From Stieleria maiorica (GTDB lineage: Bacteria; Planctomycetota; Planctomycetia; Pirellulales; Pirellulaceae), in NCBI RefSeq assembly GCF_008035925.1, contig NZ_CP036264.1, positions 3,904,402 through 3,968,401 on the forward strand: a stretch of DNA of 64,000 nt, in the 5' to 3' direction. Below are positions 1-7,644 of the stretch, in pieces; positions within the stretch are counted from its first letter, which is position 1; the number at the start of each line of letters is the position of its first letter. The translations under genes and the position numbers were made by a program. The notes below the pieces were generated by a model, which was not told the DNA's origin, searched no databases, and saw only the letters and a program-made list of their open reading frames with translations.

Positions 1-176
1 TCGAAGAACGACTCGACTTCGGATTGCCGAATCAAATCCAATTCGCTTCGATCACGCGTGATCAGATCGCCGTCATCGATTCCCAGTTCTTGCAGATGTC
101 GAACGACCGCGGCGCCGACCATCCCGCGATGTCCGGCGACGTAGACGCGTCCGTTTGGAAGTCGCTGCGAAGTCAT
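1..176 (-). CDS. fcl: GDP-L-fucose synthase, N-terminal part (cut by window edge)
   Basis: Only the first 58 residues are inside the window. They read as the nucleotide-binding start of an extended SDR epimerase/reductase: a beta strand followed by GHRGMVGAAVVRHL, the form of the Rossmann glycine motif typical of GDP-L-fucose synthase (GDP-4-keto-6-deoxymannose epimerase/reductase). A segment rich in D/L/R (LITRDRSELDLI) follows, as in that family. The start ATG shares its A with the TGA stop of the upstream UDP-glucose dehydrogenase gene, so the two are translationally coupled. The expected role is making GDP-fucose for the exopolysaccharide built by this locus. Catalytic Ser/Tyr/Lys lie beyond the edge and cannot be checked; another sugar-nucleotide SDR is possible. 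Confidence 0.8.
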   Translation of the reverse strand, partial: MTSQRLPNGRVYVAGHRGMVGAAVVRHLQELGIDDGDLITRDRSELDLIRQSEVESFF

Positions 177-1585
177 CAGAAGCCGATCCCGTGGTAGTCG
201 AATCCCTTGGCCTTCAACTCAAGGTCTTTCAGTCGATTGCGCCCGTCGAAGATGAAGGCGGGCTTTTTCATCGTGTCGTGAACGGCGGTGAAATCGACAT
301 CCGCAAATTCGTCCCATTCGGTCAGCACCGCGATCGCGTGGGCATCGCTGGATGCCTCCTGGGCACTTGAGGCAAAGGTCACGTGTTTGTCGATCAGTTC
401 GCGTTTGGCTTCGCTAATTTTGTTGTCGCCGTCGGTGAACACGCGCTCCAGATCGTTCAGGATTTGATGTTCGCTCACCTGCGGGTCGTAAATGCAAACA
501 CGAGCCTTTTCCAACAACAGGTCCCGGCAGACATAGATCGCTGCCGACTCGCGGGTGTCGTTGGTGTCTTTCTTGAACGCGAATCCCCAAATGGCGATTT
601 TTTTGTCCGACACGGTGTTGAACATCGTCCGCACCATCCGGGTGACAAAGCGCTCCTTCTGGTAATCGTTCATTCGAACGACCTGTTCCCAGTAATCCGC
701 CACTTCGGGAAGTCCAAAGTATTGGCACAGGTAAACCAGATTCAGGATGTCCTTTTGAAAACAACTGCCGCCGAAGCCGACCGATGCTTTGAGGAACTTT
801 GGCCCGATCCTGGAATCGGTTCCGATCGCCGTCGCGACTTCATCCACATCCGCTCCGGTCGCTTCGCAGAGCGCGCTGATGGCATTGATGGACGAAACGC
901 GTTGGGCGAGAAACGCATTGGCCGTCAGCTTGGAAAGCTCACTGCTCCACAGATTCGTGGTCAGCAAACGATCACGCGGGACCCAGTTGGCATAAACGTC
1001 GACCAGTGCTTCGATCGATTCGGGGCGTTCGCCGCCGATCAGGACTCGATCGGGCTGCAGCAAATCTTCGATGGCCGTCCCTTCGGCCAAGAATTCCGGG
1101 TTGCTCAAGACGTCGAAGGTGGCATCGTTGGCGGTGTTGGACAGGATCCGCTTAACGGCTTCAGCCGTGCGCACGGGCAGGGTCGATTTTTCGACAACGA
1201 TTTTGTGCCCTTGGGAAACCTGGGCGATCCGTCGGGCACACTTCTCGACGAACTCCAAGTTTGCCGCGCGGCCGGCGCCCACGCCGAACGTTTTGGTCGG
1301 CGTGTTGACCGAGATAAAAACCATGTCCGCCGCACTGATCGCCTGATCGATCTCGGTGGTGAACGTCAGGTTCTTTCCGCGACTGCCGTGCACGATTTCG
1401 TCCAGCCCCGGTTCGTAGATCGGTAGCCGATCGGAATTCCACTGCGCGATCCGATCCGCGTTGATGTCCACGACTTTGACGTCAATGTGGGGGCACTTGT
1501 GTGCAATCATCGCCATCGTCGGACCGCCGACATAACCGGCACCGATGCAGCAGATCTTCGAAACGGGCGGTATCGTTGTTGTCAT
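176..1585 (-). CDS. ugd: UDP-glucose 6-dehydrogenase (long, animal-like form)
   Basis: Oxidises UDP-glucose to UDP-glucuronate with two NAD+, supplying acidic sugar for polysaccharide. The 469-residue product starts with the Rossmann motif [19 protein letters not shown]. It has the central-domain catalytic segment [18 protein letters not shown] with the nucleophilic Cys, and a C-terminal UDP-binding domain containing [20 protein letters not shown]. The length and the [17 protein letters not shown] central helix resemble the animal/plant UGDH branch more than the shorter enterobacterial Ugd. It is the third gene of the leftward operon wecA - nusG paralogue - ugd - fcl. Its TGA overlaps the fcl ATG by one base, and 52 bases separate it from the NusG paralogue upstream. 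Confidence 0.95.
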   Translation of the reverse strand: MTTTIPPVSKICCIGAGYVGGPTMAMIAHKCPHIDVKVVDINADRIAQWNSDRLPIYEPGLDEIVHGSRGKNLTFTTEIDQAISAADMVFISVNTPTKTFGVGAGRAANLEFVEKCARRIAQVSQGHKIVVEKSTLPVRTAEAVKRILSNTANDATFDVLSNPEFLAEGTAIEDLLQPDRVLIGGERPESIEALVDVYANWVPRDRLLTTNLWSSELSKLTANAFLAQRVSSINAISALCEATGADVDEVATAIGTDSRIGPKFLKASVGFGGSCFQKDILNLVYLCQYFGLPEVADYWEQVVRMNDYQKERFVTRMVRTMFNTVSDKKIAIWGFAFKKDTNDTRESAAIYVCRDLLLEKARVCIYDPQVSEHQILNDLERVFTDGDNKISEAKRELIDKHVTFASSAQEASSDAHAIAVLTEWDEFADVDFTAVHDTMKKPAFIFDGRNRLKDLELKAKGFDYHGIGF

Positions 1586-1637
1586 CGTTCTCTCATCGCA
1601 GGGGAAGAGTCCATGAGTTTTAAGAAGTCGGTGTCAT

Positions 1638-2222
1638 TCAGACATCGCTGCCTTGTGGTTCGGGAGCGCTGCCCAGCGGTTCAAGTTGGCAGTCGTCCAG
1701 CTTGACGCTGACTCCTTGATCCATGAATCGAACCGAAACCAGCAGTCGAGTCTCTTGGTCGCGGCGGATCACCACGCCTTCAAATCCAGCAAACGATCCA
1801 TTTTTGACGCGCACCGGCTGGCCGGGTTGCAACCGGCCTTCCACCGAAAGCGGAACACCGATGTCAACGAGGTCGCTGATTTGCGTCAAATCGTACAGCA
1901 GCGGCTCGACATCCGTGATCTCGGTCGCTTTTTGCACGCAACCGGTGCAGACCGATTGGTAGCGTTCGTCATCTCCGCCGCAAAGGAACACGTAGTTATT
2001 GAACAGCGGCACGTAGCTCGTGCGGATGCGTCCGGAGGGCGATCGACGCCGCTGTTCGATTTGCGGCCCGTAGTGCGGAATCTGCAATTGACGCAGCTGT
2101 CGCATCAATTGCTTTTCCTGACGCGATTTGGTGTACAGCAACCACCAGCTGGATTTCTTTGCTTGATCGGACGAGAGCAGTGCGTCTGGAAACCGATCGG
2201 GTTCTTTTGCAAGGATGGGCAT
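1638..2222 (-). CDS. NusG-family antitermination paralogue (RfaH/UpxY type)
   Basis: A 194-residue protein with an N-terminal NGN domain (about residues 25-120; WWLLYTKSRQEKQLMRQLR is the usual first strand and helix) and a C-terminal KOW domain (about 135-185; QPVRVKNGSFAGFEGVVIRR is the KOW core). Specialised NusG paralogues of the RfaH, LoaP and UpxY groups bind elongating RNA polymerase and let it read through terminators in long polysaccharide operons. Its place between the glycosyl-phosphate transferase and ugd fits that use. It is not the housekeeping NusG, because it lacks the secE/rplK neighbourhood. The likely target is this exopolysaccharide operon, by inference from position. A leader recruitment element (ops-like) could not be identified by eye. 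Confidence 0.88.
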   Translation of the reverse strand: MPILAKEPDRFPDALLSSDQAKKSSWWLLYTKSRQEKQLMRQLRQLQIPHYGPQIEQRRRSPSGRIRTSYVPLFNNYVFLCGGDDERYQSVCTGCVQKATEITDVEPLLYDLTQISDLVDIGVPLSVEGRLQPGQPVRVKNGSFAGFEGVVIRRDQETRLLVSVRFMDQGVSVKLDDCQLEPLGSAPEPQGSDV

Positions 2223-2717
2223 TGGGATCGCGCTCGGTGACGTCGTGGACGGGTGGATTGAACGGACGAGTGCTGTAGTTTGAACGAGGCGGCGGCGATT
2301 GTTAAGTCAACGTTCGCCTCAATTGGCGCGGACTTCGTCCACGTGGGTGACACACGCCCCTTGTGAAGGGGTAACGCGCAATAACCCGACCTTTGCCGAC
2401 CCAGCGATCTTTGCCGAACCGAAAGGAAAAGCTTACGTAACCGGCTCGCTTCGCCTATCGGCTACGGATTGTGTCGGCGTCTGGATCTGTTTTCAATCAG
2501 CATCCGCGAGCGTGAATCCATTCCGGCCCGCCTTTGGTGTGTAGCAAAACGCTTTTGATTGCTATTCCGATCATGCGGGAACGGCATCTGGTGAAGTTCT
2601 TCATCATCGTCGATGGCAACGCCCTGGCGATTGTCTCAAACCCACACGACTCGGAGAAGGACACACGCCGCGAAGCGCTGGCGACGGTCGAGGTCGTGAA
2701 CGAAGGATTGCAAGCGT
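2223..2717. other. 495-bp intergenic stretch, no gene supported
   Basis: This lies between wecA and the nusG paralogue inside the otherwise compact leftward operon. Short open frames on the plus strand (for example 2534-2800) have no recognisable protein features and were not accepted. A CTTTGCCGA-type word occurs twice near 2392-2420. No promoter, terminator or RNA motif could be assigned by eye. Its length would accommodate a leader or pausing element for the NusG paralogue, but nothing in the sequence proves that. Confidence 0.4.
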
Positions 2718-4325
2718 TTAATGGCGACCGGGCATCAGCGCGGCCGGCTCCGTTCCACGATCAGCGCTCGCATAACGGCGCGCCGACACGGCGCCGGTGA
2801 CCTGGACCTCCGCGGGAGTCGCGTGCTGACGTTCCAGTTCCGCGATGATCATTTGGATTTGCGGTTCCAGGTCTGCAAGCCGCATACTCAGATCCGCTAT
2901 GCGTTCGTGGATGTTTGGCGACGTCACCGAGGCGACGACATGCAGCATTCCGATATTGACCGAATTCTTGTTGGGCCCAACCGCGATCACGATCGGCCAT
3001 TTGACCTGTACCTGGTTGTCGCGTTCGGGCATGCGGACGTCGGACCAGCTGGCGTGATACCCCTCGTGCAACCAGGACAAGTTGAGATCGATACTGATTT
3101 TGGCCAAATTGTGGATCTGGGCAAAGTCGACCAGGGGTTCCCAGATCAGGTTCCAGTCCCCGTTGCCTTGAAGGGGCAAGCAGCGGTGGTTCTTTTCCAG
3201 CGATGATTGTTGCGGAGTGATGAAAAACGATCGCGTCATGTGGGATGCTTTCATCATCACAAGCTGACATTCAGCGTGACCGAAGGAGCGTGTCACAACC
3301 AAGAAGGCGCCGGCGAGAAACATTCCCAGCAGTGCCAGCCAGGGCATCGAGTAGTACGCCGATGCGATCGCCAACACGGTGGTTAATGAGCACAGGGCGG
3401 CGACGATAAACAGCATCCCGAACTGCCCGTACTTTTTTTGCAGCAGGTGGTGCAGGTGGGCGCGGTCGGCCGCGTAAATGCTCCGCCCGGTCAGCCACCG
3501 GCGCGCGATCGCGGCAAGCGAGTCAAACAGCGGAACGGCAAGGATCGCAATCGGCGCCGATGCCAGCAGCGTGGATCCCTTGACGCTGCCCCAGACCGAC
3601 AACACACCGACCAACAGGCCGATCACCATGCTGCCCGCGTCGCCCAGGAAGATGGTCGCGGGCGGTTTGTTGAAGAACAGGAATCCGATCAGGCTGCCTG
3701 CCAAGCAAAATGCGAAAATACACCCCAGCGGCGTCCCGTGCGTTAAACTGAGCACCGCCAAGCCGAGGCTGATGAAGCACCCCGCGGTTGTCGCCACGCC
3801 GTCGGCACCATCGATCAAATTGAGCGCGTTGACCGCGATCAGCAACCACAGCACGGTCACCGGAAAGGCCAGTGAGCCCAGGTGCACCTCGAACCCCAGC
3901 AGCCCGATCTTCTCGACCACCGTGCCGCTGCCCACCAGTGCGGAAATGATCAGGATTTGCAACAGCAACTTCTGGCGTCCACGCATCACCCAGGCGTCGT
4001 CAATCAGACCCACGACCAGAATGGCGGTCGCGGCAAACACCAGCCCGTACCACTGGGAAGTCACATAGCCGAGCGAAAAATCACCATAGCTGCGGTCGTA
4101 CAAGATGGTGCAGACAAATCCGACCAGCAGCGACGCAAACACCGCGACGCCACCGCACAGGGCGATCGGCTCGCGATGAAGCTTGCGTTCCTCGTCAGGG
4201 GCATCCACCAATCCGACTCGACGAGCCAGGAAGCGGACCACCGGGACCAGCACCATTGCTGCGAGGACGGAGCAGAGCAGAGAAACCAGAGTCAACCAAA
4301 TCATCGGTGTCGTATCACGCGGCAT
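2718..4325 (-). CDS. MraY/WecA-family undecaprenyl-phosphate glycosyl-1-phosphate transferase with C-terminal extension
   Basis: Membrane enzyme that transfers a sugar-1-phosphate to undecaprenyl phosphate, the first committed step of a lipid-linked polysaccharide. The first ~345 residues carry about ten hydrophobic helices. Family motifs are present: DAPDEERKLHREPIALCGG after the first helix, the Mg-binding NALNLIDGADGVATT, and FLGDAGSMVIGLLVG, matching the WecA-type DD/NxxNxxDGxDGL and GDxGS loops. About 190 residues follow the last helix and look soluble, ending in a helix (ERIADLSMRLADLEPQ) and a low-complexity tail; WecA itself is about 360 residues. I do not recognise the extension. It is the promoter-proximal gene of the leftward exopolysaccharide operon and is divergent from the lipoprotein/Wza pair. 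Confidence 0.92.
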   Translation of the reverse strand: MPRDTTPMIWLTLVSLLCSVLAAMVLVPVVRFLARRVGLVDAPDEERKLHREPIALCGGVAVFASLLVGFVCTILYDRSYGDFSLGYVTSQWYGLVFAATAILVVGLIDDAWVMRGRQKLLLQILIISALVGSGTVVEKIGLLGFEVHLGSLAFPVTVLWLLIAVNALNLIDGADGVATTAGCFISLGLAVLSLTHGTPLGCIFAFCLAGSLIGFLFFNKPPATIFLGDAGSMVIGLLVGVLSVWGSVKGSTLLASAPIAILAVPLFDSLAAIARRWLTGRSIYAADRAHLHHLLQKKYGQFGMLFIVAALCSLTTVLAIASAYYSMPWLALLGMFLAGAFLVVTRSFGHAECQLVMMKASHMTRSFFITPQQSSLEKNHRCLPLQGNGDWNLIWEPLVDFAQIHNLAKISIDLNLSWLHEGYHASWSDVRMPERDNQVQVKWPIVIAVGPNKNSVNIGMLHVVASVTSPNIHERIADLSMRLADLEPQIQMIIAELERQHATPAEVQVTGAVSARRYASADRGTEPAALMPGRH

Positions 4326-4729
4326 GTAAGTCGAAACATCGAAAGCTGAACATCGAAAGCTGACTGTCTGACCTCGTCCCCCCCTGGGGAAAACGTCTTC
4401 GTCATCACAGTTTACCCGACGATTACAGAAGCACTCAGTCTAAAACGCAACCCGTCTAGGAGAATGAGTTGAATCTTCATTTTGGGTTTTCTTTGCAACG
4501 ATCGGAGGGAAAGCCCGCCCGAATATCCCCTTCCGGGAGGCCGGAATGTCACTAAAGGAACGGCCGACACAGGCGATAGAACCCCTACAGCTGGCGTTTC
4601 CGTCAGTTTTAGCTAAATCCTTTTGACCGTTACGGCGATAAACACCCCTAGGACGGAACGCCGAAACCGGTGGGCTGCCCGAAATGCATGACCCAACTTC
4701 GAATTCCGCCAGCAGCCAAGGGGGGCCAA
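4326..4729. other. Divergent intergenic region between wecA-like gene and lipoprotein gene
   Basis: About 400 bases that must hold the promoters for both arms of the exopolysaccharide locus. An AT-richer part lies near 4460-4490. No clear -35/-10 pair, operator dyad or riboswitch was recognised. The plus-strand frame is open from 4652, and codons 4670-4729 spell a half zinc-ribbon-like peptide (see findings), which may be the true N-terminus of the next gene or a remnant. Confidence 0.4.
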
Positions 4730-5863
4730 ATGGCGATTCGTTCAGTACGTGCGGCCAGCGCACCCGAACACCACCCGATTCCGTCGGGAAGCAATACCGA
4801 AACATCACCGCCGTCGCCGAGCGACCGCGGTCTACGGTCGCAACGTCATCGGGCCGCACGGGCCCGCTTGAAAACACGAGGCCGGCTGAGATCGATTGTC
4901 ATCGCAGGCACCGCTGCCGTGATGCTGGCCAGCACCTCAGGGTGTTCGCTGGTCTCCAACGCCTACCGGCAGATCCGGAAAGCGGAATATTTGGACGACT
5001 TCATGCTCGCCCATCGCAATAAGGTCTTCGCCACGAAGGCTTGGCTGCGAGAAAAGCACTGCCACAAGAATCGTCCGCACCTGTCGGAATTTAAAGCCGG
5101 CTTCATTGAAGGCTACATCGACGTCGCGAACGGCTCGAACGGGTGTATCCCTTCGATCGCACCGAGCCAATACTGGGGGTGGAAATACCAGTCCCCAGGT
5201 GGCCAGGCGGCAATCGACGCCTGGTTCGCCGGGTATCCGCTAGGAGTCAAAGCGGCTGAGCAGGACGGTGTCGGTTTCTGGAGCCGAGCTCCGGTCATGG
5301 CACCGGCGTCGCAAACCGCCGGCACGACGGACCCGGCAGCAATGCCGACCGAGGCAGAGACGGTGCTGGGGCCCGATGGCAAGCCGATCCCGCCGGAGAT
5401 CATCGTGCCCGGGTCGACTCGGATCATCGAGACGACCACGCCCATCGACTCGATGCACTTGGAACCGCTCGCACCCCCGGTCGCCGAACCGGCGATCGAG
5501 GGGGCGGCGATTGAGGGCGAAACCCTGAGCATTCCGGCAATCGGTGACGACGCGTCGTTGCAACCCGGTACGGCGATTCCGCACGGCGCGAACGAGTTTA
5601 GCGGTGCTATCGAGTCAGCCACGTTGGTGCCGCGCAAGTCGGCAGCGACCTACTCGCTGGAAGACCTCAGCAGTGCGACCCGTTCGCTCGGCGATGACGC
5701 GGTCGAAGGGATCTTCGGTTCGATCGAGATGCCGGCCACCCAAGTCGACGCCGGTTCACAGGCGAACGCTTCACATGCCTCCTCGGGGTTCGTGATCGAA
5801 GGTGACGCGGTCGCCGAGACCGCAAGTACCGAATCTGACCCGATTCCTTTCAAGTTCGAATAG
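4730..5863 (+). CDS. Putative lipoprotein of the exopolysaccharide locus, unknown function
   Basis: I do not recognise a named family. From the ATG at 4730 the product is 377 residues. An Arg-rich segment, then a hydrophobic stretch SIVIAGTAAVMLASTSGC, look like a signal peptide with a lipobox Cys, preceded by an unusually long (~45 residue) N-terminal part. A region rich in Trp and Gly follows (FKAGFIEGYIDVANG, QYWGWKYQSPGGQAAIDAW). The last ~200 residues are low-complexity, acidic and Pro/Ala-rich. The start at 4730 is chosen because an AGGGGGG run sits just upstream; GTG 4670, ATG 4688 and TTG 4868 are alternatives, and the last would give a normal-length signal peptide. It lies 56 bases before the Wza-like gene, so co-transcription and an envelope role in polysaccharide export are likely. 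Confidence 0.65.
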   Translation: MAIRSVRAASAPEHHPIPSGSNTETSPPSPSDRGLRSQRHRAARARLKTRGRLRSIVIAGTAAVMLASTSGCSLVSNAYRQIRKAEYLDDFMLAHRNKVFATKAWLREKHCHKNRPHLSEFKAGFIEGYIDVANGSNGCIPSIAPSQYWGWKYQSPGGQAAIDAWFAGYPLGVKAAEQDGVGFWSRAPVMAPASQTAGTTDPAAMPTEAETVLGPDGKPIPPEIIVPGSTRIIETTTPIDSMHLEPLAPPVAEPAIEGAAIEGETLSIPAIGDDASLQPGTAIPHGANEFSGAIESATLVPRKSAATYSLEDLSSATRSLGDDAVEGIFGSIEMPATQVDAGSQANASHASSGFVIEGDAVAETASTESDPIPFKFE

Positions 5864-5919
5864 CAGCAGCCAGTGGTCGCTTCAATCCACGCTGAAAACC
5901 TACAGTGACGAGTGCAGGG

Positions 5920-7359
5920 ATGAATAACAGTTTTGCTAACTTGGGCCCCGACCAGCCATGCCGCGCCCGGCAACAGGTCGGTGATCGCCACGTCGGCCGC
6001 AACGGCTTGCTCGCAGCCCTCGGCTCTGGCCTTCGCTGCATCGGCGCCAAGGCGGCCGCGGCGACGCTGCTGGCGGGTTCGTTGACGGGATGCTCCGCGC
6101 TCACGCAACCGATCGAGGGCGTGCCCGCGGATCGACTCCCGCCGCAGTACTTCGCCGAACCGAAGAATGACCTGGTTCCGGTGGACATCTCCGAACTGGC
6201 CCTCGAACCGCCGCGTGAATACCTGATCGGCCCCGACGATATCCTGGGCGTTTACATCGAAGGCGTGCTGCCGTTCAATCCGCCCAACGCCCCGCCGGAA
6301 CCGCCGCCGGTCAACTTCCCCGACGCCGAAAGTACGCTGCCGCCATCGATCGGGTATCCGATTGCGGTGCAGGAAGATGGGACTTTGGCGCTGCCGTTGA
6401 TCGAACCGCTGAACGTCGACGGATTGACGCTCGACCAAGTCCGCGACGCGATCCGCGATGCATACATCGACAACGACATCCTTCGACCAGAGAAAGCCCG
6501 CCCGATCGTGACCATCATCCAGGAGCGAACGATCGATGTGATCGTCGTTCGCGAAGACGGTGGAAGCGGAGGCGGGTTGACCAACCAAAGTGTCGGAGCC
6601 CAATTCGTCTTGGGCGGCAGCAACCGCAGCGCGACCGGTGGGCTTGTCAAACTGCGGGCGTATCAGAATGACATCCTGCACGCATTGGTTGAAACGGGCG
6701 GTCTGCCCGGCGTCGATGCGAAAAATCAAGTCAAGGTGCTTCGCGCCAGTAAAGAAAACAAAGTAGCGCGAGAAGCGTTTTTGAAAAAGTTTCGTGCCCA
6801 GCGTCAGGCTGCGATGCTTGATCCCTGTGCCTGCCTGCCGAAGCTGCCAGAGGATCCGAACATCTTGAAGATTCCGTTGCGGCTTCCGCCAGGTGAATCG
6901 GCCAACCTGACCCAAGAGCAGATCACGTTGAAAGATGGAGACATCGTCTACATCGAATCACGAGCAACGGAGATCTTTTATACCGGTGGATTGTTGCCGG
7001 GAGGGCAGTTCCCAATGCCGCGTGACTACGACCTCGACGTGCTCGGTGCGATGGCGTTGGCCGGACAAGGTGTCTATGGCTCCGCCGGTCGGGGAGGCGG
7101 AGGAATCGGCGGCATCGGTTCACAGATCGCGACGATTCCGCCCGGACGTCTGTTTATCCTCCGCAAAACAGATTGCAACGGCCAGGTGGCGATCGAAATC
7201 GACTTGACCAAGGCGATCAACGATCCGAGATCACGACCGCTGATCCAAGCCGGTGACACGCTGATCCTGCAATACAAGCCGGAAGAAGAACTGCTGAACT
7301 TCGGACTGGGAACCTTCTTCACCTACGGAATCCAGGAACTGTTGCGGAACAACAACTAA
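5920..7359 (+). CDS. Wza-like polysaccharide export lipoprotein (SLBB)
   Basis: Outer-membrane polysaccharide export protein. After a long positively charged leader comes AAATLLAGSLTGCSALTQPI, a lipobox with Cys. The Poly_export domain starts at YLIGPDDILGVYIEG, the canonical Wza entry motif, and contains LPLIEPLNVDGLTLDQVRDAI. A later SLBB-like segment has LVKLRAYQNDILHALVETGGLPGVDAKN, and a last part has INDPRSRPLIQAGDTLILQY. The C-terminal FFTYGIQELL could be the membrane-spanning helix. Between the Poly_export and SLBB parts lies a Gly/Ser-rich insertion (DGGSGGGLTN). The ATG at 5920 is used; GTG 5905 is an alternative, and neither has a clear Shine-Dalgarno. It ends just before a strong terminator, so it closes the rightward unit. 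Confidence 0.9.
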   Translation: MNNSFANLGPDQPCRARQQVGDRHVGRNGLLAALGSGLRCIGAKAAAATLLAGSLTGCSALTQPIEGVPADRLPPQYFAEPKNDLVPVDISELALEPPREYLIGPDDILGVYIEGVLPFNPPNAPPEPPPVNFPDAESTLPPSIGYPIAVQEDGTLALPLIEPLNVDGLTLDQVRDAIRDAYIDNDILRPEKARPIVTIIQERTIDVIVVREDGGSGGGLTNQSVGAQFVLGGSNRSATGGLVKLRAYQNDILHALVETGGLPGVDAKNQVKVLRASKENKVAREAFLKKFRAQRQAAMLDPCACLPKLPEDPNILKIPLRLPPGESANLTQEQITLKDGDIVYIESRATEIFYTGGLLPGGQFPMPRDYDLDVLGAMALAGQGVYGSAGRGGGGIGGIGSQIATIPPGRLFILRKTDCNGQVAIEIDLTKAINDPRSRPLIQAGDTLILQYKPEEELLNFGLGTFFTYGIQELLRNNN

Positions 7360-7401
7360 CCCTTCGCAACGTCCTGCCAACCAGCGACCTGCCAAGCAAC
7401 G

Positions 7402-7437
7402 ATCGCCGTGAAAGGAAACTTTCGCGGCGATTTTTTT
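7402..7437 (+). terminator. Rho-independent terminator after the Wza-like gene
   Basis: A 13-bp stem (7402-7414 with 7419-7431), perfect except for one G-T wobble, closes on a GAAA tetraloop and is followed by a run of seven T (7431-7437). It lies 43 bases after the stop codon of the polysaccharide export gene and is the clearest intrinsic terminator in the window. Confidence 0.93.
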
Positions 7438-7496
7438 GCGCTCCCTATGGGATCAGGTTTCTCGTATCCCGTCTCGCGTCCATCTCCGGCGCAGTA

Positions 7497-7558
7497 GTAG
7501 TGGACGACGCGAGGAGTCCTGGCTCCGGGGCGGTTGTAGTGGACGACGCGAGGAGTCC
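7497..7558 (+). repeat. Two direct copies of a 23-bp REP-like word
   Basis: The word beginning GTAGTGGACGACGCG occurs at 7497-7519 and again, identical, at 7536-7558 (period 39). Each copy can fold through GGAC/GTCC. The 27-nt second copy aligns without gaps to the arm of the inverted element at 17037-17063 (about 19 of 27 identical, starting GTAG and ending CGGC), so both appear to belong to one REP-like family. It sits in the intergenic region between the terminator and the convergent beta-helix gene. Confidence 0.7.
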
Positions 7559-7644
7559 CGGCTAGTCGCAATCCGAATGGACTCGTCGCTTCGTCCTCTG
7601 CCCGAAAACGAAGCTCTGATTGGTCGAAACGTGACGCTGCTCCG

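Noticed and set aside
383..1426. 347-residue plus-strand frame opposite ugd
   Set aside because: Shadow of the UDP-glucose dehydrogenase gene; no protein features.
2534..2800. 88-residue plus-strand protein in the wecA-nusG gap
   Set aside because: No ribosome site, runs into the opposite strand of the wecA-like gene, and has no domain.
4440..4877. 145-residue minus-strand gene in the divergent exopolysaccharide promoter region
   Set aside because: Composition is not protein-like, no start signal is present, and it overlaps the lipoprotein gene.
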